A stretch of 7,760 nucleotides of DNA from an uncultured Chloroflexota bacterium (GCA_937864975.1 CALMDI010000516.1:1-7760), one strand, 5' to 3'; positions 1 through 6,319 are shown, counted from the first letter of the stretch. A program made the numbers and translations. The notes: generated by a model from the letters alone, not told the origin.

Positions 1-807
1 ACCGTCGGGCTGTGCCACAGCGTGCAGGGGACGGCGGCGCAGCTTGCACGCAACATCGGCGTGCCCTTTAATGAGATTAATTATCTCAGCGCGGGCATCA
101 ACCACATGGCGTTCTATCTGCGCTTTGAGCGCGATGGCGTCGATCTCTATCCGTTGATCCACAAGGTAATCGAGGAGGGGCGCGTTCCCAACGGGAACCG
201 CGTGCGTTATGAAATGCTCAAGCGTCTCGGCTATTTTGTGACCGAGTCCAGCGAGCACTTCAGCGAATACGTGCCGTGGTTCATCAAGCGCGACCGCCCC
301 GACCTGATCGAACGCTTCAACATTCCGCTGGACGAATACATTCGCCGCTGTGAAGTGCAAATTGCGGATTGGGAGCAGCAGCGCAGCGCGCTCGAAAATG
401 GCGGCGCGGAGATCAAGGCGCGGCGCAGCACCGAGTATGCCGCGACTATCCTTCACAGTATGGAGACCGGACAGCCGAGCGTCATTTACGGCAACGTGCC
501 CAACGACAGGCTGATCGACAACCTACCGCAGGGCTGCTGTGTCGAAGTGCCCTGCCTGATCGACCGAAACGGGATTCAACCGACGAAGATCGGAACGCTT
601 CCGCCGCAGCTTGCCGCCCTCATGCAGACCAACATCAACGTGCAGTCGCTGACGGTAGAGGCGGCGCTCACGTGCAAGCGCGAGCACATTTATCACGCTG
701 CCATGCTCGACCCGCACACCGCCGCGGAACTCGACCTCGACCAAATCTGGTCGCTGGTGGACGACCTGATCGAAGCACACGGCGACTGGCTGCCGCATTA
801 TCACTGA
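1..807 (+). CDS. Family 4 glycoside hydrolase, MelA-type alpha-galactosidase, 3' part only
   Basis: The reading frame is open from base 1, so the gene begins upstream of the window; the first GTG (22) is internal. The visible 268 residues open with VGLCHSVQGT and continue to INHMAFY. These are GH4 signatures: the Cys (here residue 5) and the His about 30 residues later (residue 35) ligand the catalytic manganese. The segment ESSEHFSEYVPWF also fits the MelA/AglA branch. GH4 enzymes act in the cytoplasm and hydrolyse glycosides by an NAD+- and Mn2+-dependent oxidation/elimination route rather than by the usual two-carboxylate mechanism. The N-terminal Rossmann NAD-binding domain, about 170 residues in this family, must lie upstream. 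The family is recognised with confidence; the choice of alpha-galactoside over another alpha-glycoside rests only on the MelA-like motifs. The gene converges on the enolase-like gene, with 63 bp between the stops. Confidence 0.9.
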   Translation, partial: TVGLCHSVQGTAAQLARNIGVPFNEINYLSAGINHMAFYLRFERDGVDLYPLIHKVIEEGRVPNGNRVRYEMLKRLGYFVTESSEHFSEYVPWFIKRDRPDLIERFNIPLDEYIRRCEVQIADWEQQRSALENGGAEIKARRSTEYAATILHSMETGQPSVIYGNVPNDRLIDNLPQGCCVEVPCLIDRNGIQPTKIGTLPPQLAALMQTNINVQSLTVEAALTCKREHIYHAAMLDPHTAAELDLDQIWSLVDDLIEAHGDWLPHYH

Positions 808-843
808 GTCGACGTTGGCTGAACGTCCGGGCAAGCGCAGCGC

Positions 844-868
844 GAGCGGTCGTCCCCTGCGACCGCTC
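844..868. terminator. Perfect 9-bp hairpin between convergent genes
   Basis: GAGCGGTCG (844-852) and CGACCGCTC (860-868) form a perfect 9-bp stem with a 7-nt loop. It lies in the 63-bp gap between the GH4 stop and the stop of the opposing enolase-like gene. The position suggests a shared bidirectional terminator. No T-tract follows on either strand, so intrinsic termination is inferred from position and stem strength only. Confidence 0.55.
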
Positions 869-870
869 CC

Positions 871-2133
871 TTAACGAAGCCGTACCACCGGCAAGCCTGT
901 GTCCGCTTCCAGCACGAGCAGGCGATTGTACTTCGCAAGCCGCTCGGATTGGGTGATCGAGCCGACTTTAATGTGCTGCCCGCCCCACCCCACGGCGAGA
1001 TCGGCAAGCCAGTCATCTTCGGTCTCGCCGCTGCGCGCGCTGACGACAACCGCCCAGCCCGCCGCCCGCGCGAGCCGATATGCTTCCGCCGCTTCGGTCA
1101 GCGAACCGATCTGGTTGACCTTGAGCAGCAGGGCGCTGGCAGAGTCGGCTTGCATCGCGCGCTCGATGCGGCGGGGGTTCGTACACAGCAGATCGTCACC
1201 CAAGACCAGCGCGCGGCTGCCGACGCGCCGCCGAAATTCGCTCCAGTGCGCCCAATCGTCTTCCGCCAATCCATCCTCGATACTCATGATGGGATAGCGG
1301 TCGAGCCATTCGATCAGTCTATCGATCATTTCGTCGCCGGATAAAGCAACGCCGTCCAAATGATACTGTCCGTCCTGGTAGAAATGGGTCGAGGCAACGT
1401 CCACCGCCAGCGCTACGTCCGCGCCCGGTGTGAAGCCCGCGCCGCGAATTGCCTCGACCGCGTCGTCCAGCATGGCTTCGGTATTGGGATAGGCAGGCGC
1501 AAGCCCGCCCTCGTCGGCGGTCAGGGCGCGCATTCCGTAGCGGCGGTAGGCAAGATCGGCAGCCGCCTGATAGACGGCATAGGTCATTGCCATCACCTCG
1601 TCAATGGTTCGGGCGCCGACCGGCACAACCAGCACGTCCTGAATGGCGACCTGCCCGCCCGCGTGCTTGCCGCCGCTGAACAGGTTAATGGTCGGCAATG
1701 GCAGCGAGTCGGCGGTTCGGTTGAGCAGCGAGGCAAAATAGGCATAGAGAGGAATGCCCTGCTCTGCTGCCCGCGCCCGCGCGAATGCCAGTGACACCGC
1801 GAGAATGGCGTTTGCGCCGAGGCGCGCCTTATTCGGCGTGCCGTCGAGCGACAGGAGGGCATCATCCAGTGCCGCCTGGTCAGCGAACGCTTGCCCCGCT
1901 AGCGCCTTCTGAATGGTATCGTTGACGTTTGCCACCGCCTTGCGACAGCCCAGACCGCGATAACGGTTGGGATCGCCGTCGCGCAGCTCAAGCGCTTCCG
2001 CCGTGCCGGTCGATGCGCCCGACGGAACCGACGCCCTGCCGACCGCGCCGGATTCCAGCGTGCAGACGGCAAGGACGGTGGGACGCCCTCGGCTGTCGAG
2101 AATTTCATACGCTTGCAAGTGCCGAATCGTCAT
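871..2133 (-). CDS. Enolase-superfamily protein, divergent phosphopyruvate hydratase paralogue
   Basis: The 420-residue protein is full length for enolase. It starts MTIRHLQAYEILDSRG, with the N-terminal capping domain first and the barrel after about residue 140. Conserved features are the SGASTG mobile loop (38-43, Ser41 = yeast Ser39), GGKHAGG with His157 (yeast His159), general acid Glu208 in ADEGG (yeast Glu211), metal ligands Asp245, Glu286 (SIEDGL) and Asp313 (GDDL), base Lys338 in LLKVNQIGSL (yeast Lys345), RSGETED and Lys389 (yeast Lys396). Two active-site positions differ: Asp166 replaces Glu168 (QEF becomes QDV) and Ala366 replaces His373 (SHRSGE becomes SARSGE). Family enolases interconvert 2-phosphoglycerate and phosphoenolpyruvate. 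Here the substitutions and the kinase partner suggest a paralogue with a related phosphorylated substrate, though a weak true enolase cannot be excluded. The ATG overlaps the kinase stop (ATGA), so translation is probably coupled; no strong Shine-Dalgarno is seen. Confidence 0.88.
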   Translation of the reverse strand: MTIRHLQAYEILDSRGRPTVLAVCTLESGAVGRASVPSGASTGTAEALELRDGDPNRYRGLGCRKAVANVNDTIQKALAGQAFADQAALDDALLSLDGTPNKARLGANAILAVSLAFARARAAEQGIPLYAYFASLLNRTADSLPLPTINLFSGGKHAGGQVAIQDVLVVPVGARTIDEVMAMTYAVYQAAADLAYRRYGMRALTADEGGLAPAYPNTEAMLDDAVEAIRGAGFTPGADVALAVDVASTHFYQDGQYHLDGVALSGDEMIDRLIEWLDRYPIMSIEDGLAEDDWAHWSEFRRRVGSRALVLGDDLLCTNPRRIERAMQADSASALLLKVNQIGSLTEAAEAYRLARAAGWAVVVSARSGETEDDWLADLAVGWGGQHIKVGSITQSERLAKYNRLLVLEADTGLPVVRLR

Positions 2134-3197
2134 CGGTTGTCCAGTTCGTGAAGGAATTGGTCGACTAAGGTTGCTATGCTGGTGGGCGGCTGAGCAATGA
2201 TTGCGAGGACTGCCGCTCGCTGCCGCTCGCGTTCCTCGCTGTCGAGATATTCCAGCGGAGAGCGCCCCGCCACGCGCGCCAGCAGACAGGCGAGCGTGTG
2301 GCGCGCCGCGCGACGTTCCAGATCGTCCGTCCAGGGCAGATAACCGAGCGCCAGCGCATAAACCTGCCAGTAATAGTTTGCGGCGGCGGCAAATGCCGCT
2401 CGGTGCTCAAGCAAATGATGCGCCTTGCTCAAGAGATGCGTCAGCGAGAAGCCGAGATCGAAGGCGGGATCGCCCCAATGGATGACCTCGTGATCGAGCA
2501 GGATCAGCCGCTCGTCGTGAACAAGGATATTCTTGGGGCTGTAGTCGCCGTGGACGAGCGTGAGCCGCTGCGCGAGCGTGTCCTCGATCAGCGCGTTGAG
2601 AAACCCGGCGGCTTCCGGCGCCTGCTGCGCCGTGTAGGCGTAGTAAGGCTCAATACGCAGCGAGATGAAAAACGAAGGGTCGTCGAAAGCGGGAGCAAGC
2701 TCGTCGCGGCGGCGATAGGCGTTCGCGTGGATCGCCGCCAGAAGCTCGGCAAACTGCCGCACGTGATCCAGCTTGAGCAAGCCGGAGAGGAGCAAGGATT
2801 TCCAGTTTGCATGGGGCTGAGGCACCGCCTGCATCGCCAGCAGGTGCGCGTCGAAATCCTCGAAGACCAGCGGCGTGATCGTGCCCGGCGGCGCCAATTC
2901 CACTAGCCAGCGCAGACCGAGCGCCTCGCGGTGGATGCGCTCCGGGCTGCTGAACCAGTCCACCTGCACGCGAAGCTTTTCGAGCGCCTGCTTTATCACC
3001 CACGCATCGCCGTTCGGTCGTTCGACCAGAACGGTACGATTGGAAACGCCGCCCGCCAGCGTTGTCAGGCGAGGCTGCTCATCCGGGTCGATATGCCCCG
3101 TGGCGCGTAAATAGGCTGCAAGGGCGTCGGGATTCTCGATGTCGAGGGTCGGCACGTCGAATTTCCACGATACAGTGCGGTACACTTGGCGCTGCAC
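2130..3197 (-). CDS. Phosphotransferase-fold small-molecule kinase (APH/choline kinase-like)
   Basis: The 355 residues have the aminoglycoside/choline kinase-like fold. A glycine-containing nucleotide loop, LAGGVSNRT (47-55), comes first, followed by WVIKQ with the probable ATP-binding Lys69 and a helix Glu (Glu91). The catalytic segment HGDYSPKNIL (216-225) carries Asp218 and Asn223, and LLDHEVIHWGDPAFDLGF (233-250) supplies the metal-binding Asp235. The family transfers the gamma-phosphate of ATP to hydroxyls of small molecules such as sugars, amino alcohols or antibiotics; the substrate here is unknown. It is the first gene of the leftward operon, and its TGA overlaps the ATG of the enolase-like gene, so the two proteins probably act in sequence. 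The longest reading uses a GTG at 3197 that lies in the loop of a perfect inverted repeat. A second in-frame GTG at 3155, with GGAAA about 6 bases before it, would give 341 residues starting VPTLDIENPD and may be the true start. Confidence 0.82.
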   Translation of the reverse strand: MQRQVYRTVSWKFDVPTLDIENPDALAAYLRATGHIDPDEQPRLTTLAGGVSNRTVLVERPNGDAWVIKQALEKLRVQVDWFSSPERIHREALGLRWLVELAPPGTITPLVFEDFDAHLLAMQAVPQPHANWKSLLLSGLLKLDHVRQFAELLAAIHANAYRRRDELAPAFDDPSFFISLRIEPYYAYTAQQAPEAAGFLNALIEDTLAQRLTLVHGDYSPKNILVHDERLILLDHEVIHWGDPAFDLGFSLTHLLSKAHHLLEHRAAFAAAANYYWQVYALALGYLPWTDDLERRAARHTLACLLARVAGRSPLEYLDSEERERQRAAVLAIIAQPPTSIATLVDQFLHELDNR

Positions 3198-3209
3198 CAG
3201 TGTACCGCA
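3176..3209. promoter_or_regulatory. Perfect 11-bp inverted repeat, candidate operator between divergent genes
   Basis: TGCGGTACACT (3176-3186) and AGTGTACCGCA (3199-3209) are perfect inverted copies separated by 12 bp. The arm centres are about 23 bp apart, close to two helical turns, which suits a dimeric regulator on one DNA face. The site lies at the 5' end of the leftward kinase gene and 20 bp before the rightward MFS start, so one bound protein could control both. TACACT within each arm loosely resembles a -10 box in both directions, but no convincing -35 was found. No regulator gene is present in the window. Confidence 0.6.
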
Positions 3210-3229
3210 GCCCGCCGAACCTTTCGACC

Positions 3230-4429
3230 ATGATTCGCAAACTCTTTCTCACGCAGGATCGACTGATTCTATCGCTCACGGCGCTCGCCCTCGCGCGCAC
3301 GGTCGTCAACATGACGCGCCGCTTCGCCTACCCGTTCCTGCCTGCCATCGCCCGCGGCTTGGGGGTGTCGCTCGAACAGGTTCAGACGGTGATGGCGGTC
3401 AATTCGGGCGTTGGCATCGCCAGCCCGCTGTTCGGTCCGCTGTCGGATCGCTACGGGCGCAAGCGCGTGCTGATGGGGGCGCTGGCGATACTTTCCGCGA
3501 CGGCAGTCGCGGGCGCGCTCGTGCCCCGGTTCGCCGTGTTCGCGCTGGTCATGATCGGGTTCGGCGTGGTCAAGATGATCTACGACCCCGCGATGTTCGC
3601 CTACATCGGGGATCGCGTGCCATATGCGCGGCGCGGCATGGCGATTGGCGCGACGGAGCTAAGCTGGGCAGGCGCGCTCATCATCATCGCGCCGCTGGCG
3701 GGATTCCTGCTCGACCGGTCGGGTTTGCAGGCGGTGTTCGCGGCGCTGGCGGTATTTGGCGCGCTCGTGTTTGTGTTGGTGTGGCGTGTGCTGCCGTCGG
3801 ATCATCCACGTGGCAACACGCTGACGCGCCCGGTGTCGCCGCTCGCGGCGTGGTCGCTGCTGCGCCGTCACCCGGCGGCGCTCGGCGGGCTGGGCTACTG
3901 CCTGTTTCTGGGTGGCGCCAACGAGATTTTTTTCATCAACTATGGCGCATGGATCGAAAGCTCATTCGATCTGGTGCTGGCGGCGGTTGGGATTGTCAGC
4001 ACGGTCATCGCTGCCGCCGAAGTGACCGGCGAATTCGCCGTGATGGGGCTTGCGGACCGGCTTGGCAAGCGGCGGCTGGCGCTGACCTGCGCGACCGTCA
4101 CAAGCGCGAGCTACGTGGTGCTGCCTCACCTGTCGTTCAGCTTACCGGTCACGCTGATCGGCTTGTTTATCCTGTTCGTCGCCTTTGAAACCGCGATTGT
4201 CGGCTCGATGCCGCTGTTTACAGAGCTTTTGCCCGAAGCCCGCTCGACCATGATGAGCGGCGTCATCGCCGCGCTCTCGATTGGGCGTCTGACCGGCGCG
4301 GTCGCCGGCGGCGCGCTGTATACGACGGGCAATTTCGCGCTGGTTGGGGCGGTGGCGATGATCGCGGGCTTGCTGTCTGTCGCGCTGTTGTGGCGCGGCG
4401 TCAGCGAAAATAGCATGACAAACCCTTAA
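3230..4429 (+). CDS. Major facilitator superfamily transporter, 12-TM
   Basis: The frame is open further upstream, but the ATG at 3230 gives a natural 399-residue MFS protein beginning MIRKLFLTQDRLIL; sequence before it is hydrophilic, MFS-unlike and overlaps the kinase gene. The loop between TM2 and TM3 carries the MFS motif A, GPLSDRYGRKRV (69-80), and the second half has a counterpart, GLADRLGKRR (273-282), as expected for the two six-helix halves. About twelve hydrophobic segments are readable. MFS proteins are inner-membrane secondary carriers; drug-efflux and metabolite carriers share these motifs, so direction and substrate cannot be read. A buried acidic stretch, AAAEVTGEFA (261-270), may matter for proton coupling. 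Its divergent position, with a shared palindrome, suggests co-regulation with the kinase-enolase operon, perhaps as carrier of their substrate. No clear Shine-Dalgarno precedes the ATG, so leaderless translation is possible. Confidence 0.85.
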   Translation: MIRKLFLTQDRLILSLTALALARTVVNMTRRFAYPFLPAIARGLGVSLEQVQTVMAVNSGVGIASPLFGPLSDRYGRKRVLMGALAILSATAVAGALVPRFAVFALVMIGFGVVKMIYDPAMFAYIGDRVPYARRGMAIGATELSWAGALIIIAPLAGFLLDRSGLQAVFAALAVFGALVFVLVWRVLPSDHPRGNTLTRPVSPLAAWSLLRRHPAALGGLGYCLFLGGANEIFFINYGAWIESSFDLVLAAVGIVSTVIAAAEVTGEFAVMGLADRLGKRRLALTCATVTSASYVVLPHLSFSLPVTLIGLFILFVAFETAIVGSMPLFTELLPEARSTMMSGVIAALSIGRLTGAVAGGALYTTGNFALVGAVAMIAGLLSVALLWRGVSENSMTNP

Positions 4430-4454
4430 CGAGTTATCCGGTGAAACTGAAGAG

Positions 4455-4476
4455 CGGGCGCAAAGCCGTGCGCCCG
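4455..4476 (+). terminator. GC-rich hairpin 26 bp after the MFS stop
   Basis: CGGGCGC (4455-4461) pairs perfectly with GCGCCCG (4470-4476) across an 8-nt loop. Its place just after the MFS stop suggests transcript end formation or 3'-end protection. It has no T-run, so it is not a textbook intrinsic terminator. Confidence 0.4.
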
Positions 4477-4512
4477 TACAACGCCATAGCTGTTCCCTGC
4501 CGCGTTAAGTGG

Positions 4513-4541
4513 TTGACGCAATTCTCGCGTCGGGTTAGACT
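4513..4541 (+). promoter_or_regulatory. Candidate upstream sigma70-type promoter
   Basis: TTGACG (4513-4518) and TAGACT (4536-4541) are separated by exactly 17 bp, matching 5/6 and 4/6 of the housekeeping consensus. Just downstream, CTGCC (4540-4544) and GGCAG (4554-4558) form a short inverted repeat that could be an operator overlapping the start point. Transcription from here would give a leader of over 400 nt before the solute-binding protein, or a separate small RNA. Confidence 0.4.
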
Positions 4542-4663
4542 GCCATTGGTCAGGGCAGCAAACAAGCTTATTACGCTGTCGTCGCGTTTATCGAAGCCTA
4601 AGATTGTTATGATGAAACGTCCCTTTTCTGTCAAAGCGCCACGCCGACCCCACCCCCTACGCA

Positions 4664-4738
4664 GCGGGTTCCCGCCAGAAGCGAGAACTACGGTCGAGCT
4701 TTGCTCGACCCCTTGCAATCCTCCCCAATTTCAGGGAG
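4664..4738. repeat. Cluster of three small hairpins
   Basis: Within 75 bp there are three consecutive inverted repeats: GCGGG/CCCGC (4664-4675, 2-nt spacer), GGTCGAGC/GCTCGACC (4692-4699 and 4703-4710, 3-nt loop, perfect 8 bp) and CTCCC/GGGAG (4721-4725 and 4734-4738). A C-rich run (CCCCACCCCCT) precedes them at 4650-4658. This looks like a fragment of a dispersed structured intergenic repeat rather than a single terminator. Whether it recurs in the genome cannot be seen here. Confidence 0.45.
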
Positions 4739-4765
4739 TGGGAGTTCATCACGCGCTGGCGACGT

Positions 4766-4794
4766 TTGGCGGGGACTTCGTTGCTCCCTATAAT
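4766..4794 (+). promoter_or_regulatory. Promoter of the ABC importer operon
   Basis: TTGGCG (4766-4771), a 17-bp spacer and a perfect TATAAT (4789-4794) form a strong sigma70-type promoter. The -35 box matches 4 of 6 consensus bases. It points towards the solute-binding protein gene; a start near 4801 would give an untranslated leader of about 160 nt. It is the best promoter I found in the window. Confidence 0.7.
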
Positions 4795-4870
4795 ACATAT
4801 CAAGCAACCGGGCGCGGCGGATCGACTAACGCCGTACACGTGGCGGCAGGCTGCGAACGCAGTCTGAACG

Positions 4871-4895
4871 AAAGGAGGCAGGGCAACATCGAGTG
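4871..4895 (+). promoter_or_regulatory. Strong Shine-Dalgarno-like box and alternative GTG start upstream of the binding-protein gene
   Basis: AAAGGAGG (4871-4878) is the best ribosome-binding sequence in the window. It precedes a GTG (4893-4895) that is in frame with the solute-binding protein and would add 23 charged residues before the signal peptide. The spacing of 14 nt is long, so this box may instead be a leader element. The downstream ATG at 4962 has its own AGGA (4949-4952) at 9 nt and gives a normal signal peptide, so I prefer that start. Confidence 0.4.
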
Positions 4896-4961
4896 ACAGC
4901 CTATCGACGAACCGACCGAGAAAGTGCTATCGAAAGTAGCTTTAAGAAAGGAATTGATCCC

Positions 4962-6290
4962 ATGCGTACTCTTTGGAAAGTGCTGCTGCTGACCGCGATC
5001 CTGGCGCTGGGCGTCGGCAGCGTGGTCACCGCGCAGGAGACCGTCGACGAACTGACGATCATCTGGGCAGAGTGGGCGCCGTCGGATTATCTTCAGCAAA
5101 TCGGCAATCTGTACGAAGAAGAGACAGGCATTGCCGTCAACGTTATTCAGGAACCCTGGGGCACCTACTTCGACCGCGTGTCGGCGGAATGGGCAGCGCA
5201 GGGCGACGCCTTCGACATGGTCGTGGGCGACAGCCAGTGGCTCGGACAGGCGGCGACGCAGGGTCACTACGTCGATCTGACCGACTTTCTGACCAGCGAA
5301 GGCATCGACGAAACGGTCACACCCGCGACGCTGACCTACTACGGCGAGTATCCGACCGGCTCCGGCAGGTATTGGTCATACCCAACCGAAGGCGACGCGG
5401 ACGGCTGGGCGTATCGCACCGATCTGTTTGAAGACCCCGAAGAAATGGCAGCGTTCGAGGCGGAATATGGCTATCCGCTCGCCGTGCCTGAAACGTGGAT
5501 GCAGTTGATGGACATCGCCAAGTTCTTCACCCGCCCGGATGAAGGTCTGTACGGCTCCGCCATCTATACGCAAATCGACTACGACGCGCTGACGATGGGC
5601 GTCGAGAATGTCCTGTTTAGCTGGGGCGCGGACTGGAAAGACGAAAACAACAACGTTCAGGGCGTCGTGAACTCGCCGGAAGCGGTCTCGGCACTGGAGT
5701 TCTACCGCGAATTGTACGCCTGCTGCCAGCCGCCGGGGATGAGCAACGCCTTCTTCCAGGAAGTGAATGATGCCTACGTCGCCGGTCAGGTCGCGATGGC
5801 GATGAACTATTTCGCCTTCTTCCCGGCGCTGGCGAACCCGCAGAGCAATCCCTACGCCGAAGTCACGGGCTACTTCGCCAATCCGGCGGGTCCCGATGGC
5901 GACCGCTTTGCGGCGCTTGGCGGTCAGGGGACGAGCATCAATGCCTATATCAGCCCGGAGCGCCAGCAGGCGGCGATGGACTTCATCCGCTGGTTTGCCC
6001 AGGAAGAGATTCAGCAGCAGTGGGCGCAGTTGGGCGGCTATACCACCAACAGCAACGTCCTGAACAGCCCTGAGTTCCTCGAAGTCGCGCCCTATAACGC
6101 GGCGTTCGCCGAGACGATGACGTTCGTCAAGGACTTCTGGAACATCCCGATTTTCGGCTCGCTGCTCTCCATCGCGCAGACGGAAATGCATGAATATATC
6201 GTCGGCGGCGAGGGGACGGCGCAGGAAGCGCTGGATACCATCGCCGAGGAGTGGGACGAAATTCTGCGGGATGAAGGCGTAATCGAGTAA
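4962..6290 (+). CDS. ABC importer extracellular solute-binding protein, family 1 (carbohydrate type)
   Basis: The ATG at 4962, with AGGA 9 nt before it, gives 442 residues. Residues 1-24 are a Sec signal peptide: MRTLWK, a hydrophobic core, then VVTA before Gln25, a signal peptidase I type site. There is no lipobox cysteine. The mature protein reads like a family 1 sugar-binding protein: LTIIWAEWAPSDYLQQIGNLYEEETGI at the start of lobe 1, FDMVVGD (84-90), a hinge-proximal PETWMQLMDIAKFF (176-189), and VAGQVAMAMNY (273-283) then PERQQAAMDFIRWF (332-345) in lobe 2. Aromatic residues, typical of sugar stacking, are frequent. It captures substrate outside the cytoplasmic membrane and delivers it to the permeases encoded next. 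A vicinal Cys254-Cys255 pair is unusual. The specific sugar cannot be read; GH4 nearby makes an alpha-glycoside one possibility. It is the first gene of the operon, served by the promoter at 4766-4794. Confidence 0.9.
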   Translation: MRTLWKVLLLTAILALGVGSVVTAQETVDELTIIWAEWAPSDYLQQIGNLYEEETGIAVNVIQEPWGTYFDRVSAEWAAQGDAFDMVVGDSQWLGQAATQGHYVDLTDFLTSEGIDETVTPATLTYYGEYPTGSGRYWSYPTEGDADGWAYRTDLFEDPEEMAAFEAEYGYPLAVPETWMQLMDIAKFFTRPDEGLYGSAIYTQIDYDALTMGVENVLFSWGADWKDENNNVQGVVNSPEAVSALEFYRELYACCQPPGMSNAFFQEVNDAYVAGQVAMAMNYFAFFPALANPQSNPYAEVTGYFANPAGPDGDRFAALGGQGTSINAYISPERQQAAMDFIRWFAQEEIQQQWAQLGGYTTNSNVLNSPEFLEVAPYNAAFAETMTFVKDFWNIPIFGSLLSIAQTEMHEYIVGGEGTAQEALDTIAEEWDEILRDEGVIE

Positions 6291-6319
6291 GAACGCTCAT
6301 TTCTGACGACCATGCACTT

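Larger units (their letters stand above)
4430..4961. other. Gene-free intergenic region and leader between the MFS and ABC importer genes
   Basis: This 532-bp stretch has no convincing gene. A 151-codon open frame (4441-4896) and a 94-codon frame on the opposite strand (4434-4718) have low-complexity, basic or Pro/Arg-rich products, no family features and no good start sites. The stretch is visibly richer in A+T than the flanking genes and holds several candidate signals annotated separately: a hairpin at 4455-4476, a promoter at 4513-4541, three hairpins at 4664-4738, a strong promoter at 4766-4794 and a strong Shine-Dalgarno-like box at 4871-4878. I saw no tRNA, rRNA or riboswitch class that I recognise. 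Confidence 0.7.

Noticed and set aside
2298..2906. 202-codon open frame antisense to the kinase gene
   Set aside because: Shadow of the kinase frame; the sense strand carries the HGDxxxxN kinase motif in full.
3139..4188. 349-codon frame overlapping the MFS gene in another + frame
   Set aside because: Arg/His/Gly-rich composition typical of an out-of-frame reading of a hydrophobic GC-rich gene; the MFS frame has motif A twice and twelve helices.
4540..4558. Possible tRNA-like or riboswitch fold near CTGCC...GGCAG
   Set aside because: Only one 5-bp stem; no cloverleaf, TpsiC-like motif or acceptor end could be assembled, so it is kept only as a possible operator beside the upstream promoter.
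4434..4718. 94-codon open frame on the - strand
   Set aside because: No recognisable protein features or start signal; it runs through the hairpin cluster.
4441..4896. 151-codon open frame on the + strand in the intergenic region
   Set aside because: It has basic, low-complexity product, no family motifs and no Shine-Dalgarno, and it contains the best promoter and several hairpins. Its stop only touches the possible GTG at 4893 by chance overlap.
5376..6191. 271-codon open frame antisense to the binding-protein gene
   Set aside because: Typical codon-complement shadow of a GC-rich gene; product is Arg/Val/Gly-rich without motifs, while the sense strand encodes a clear family 1 binding protein.
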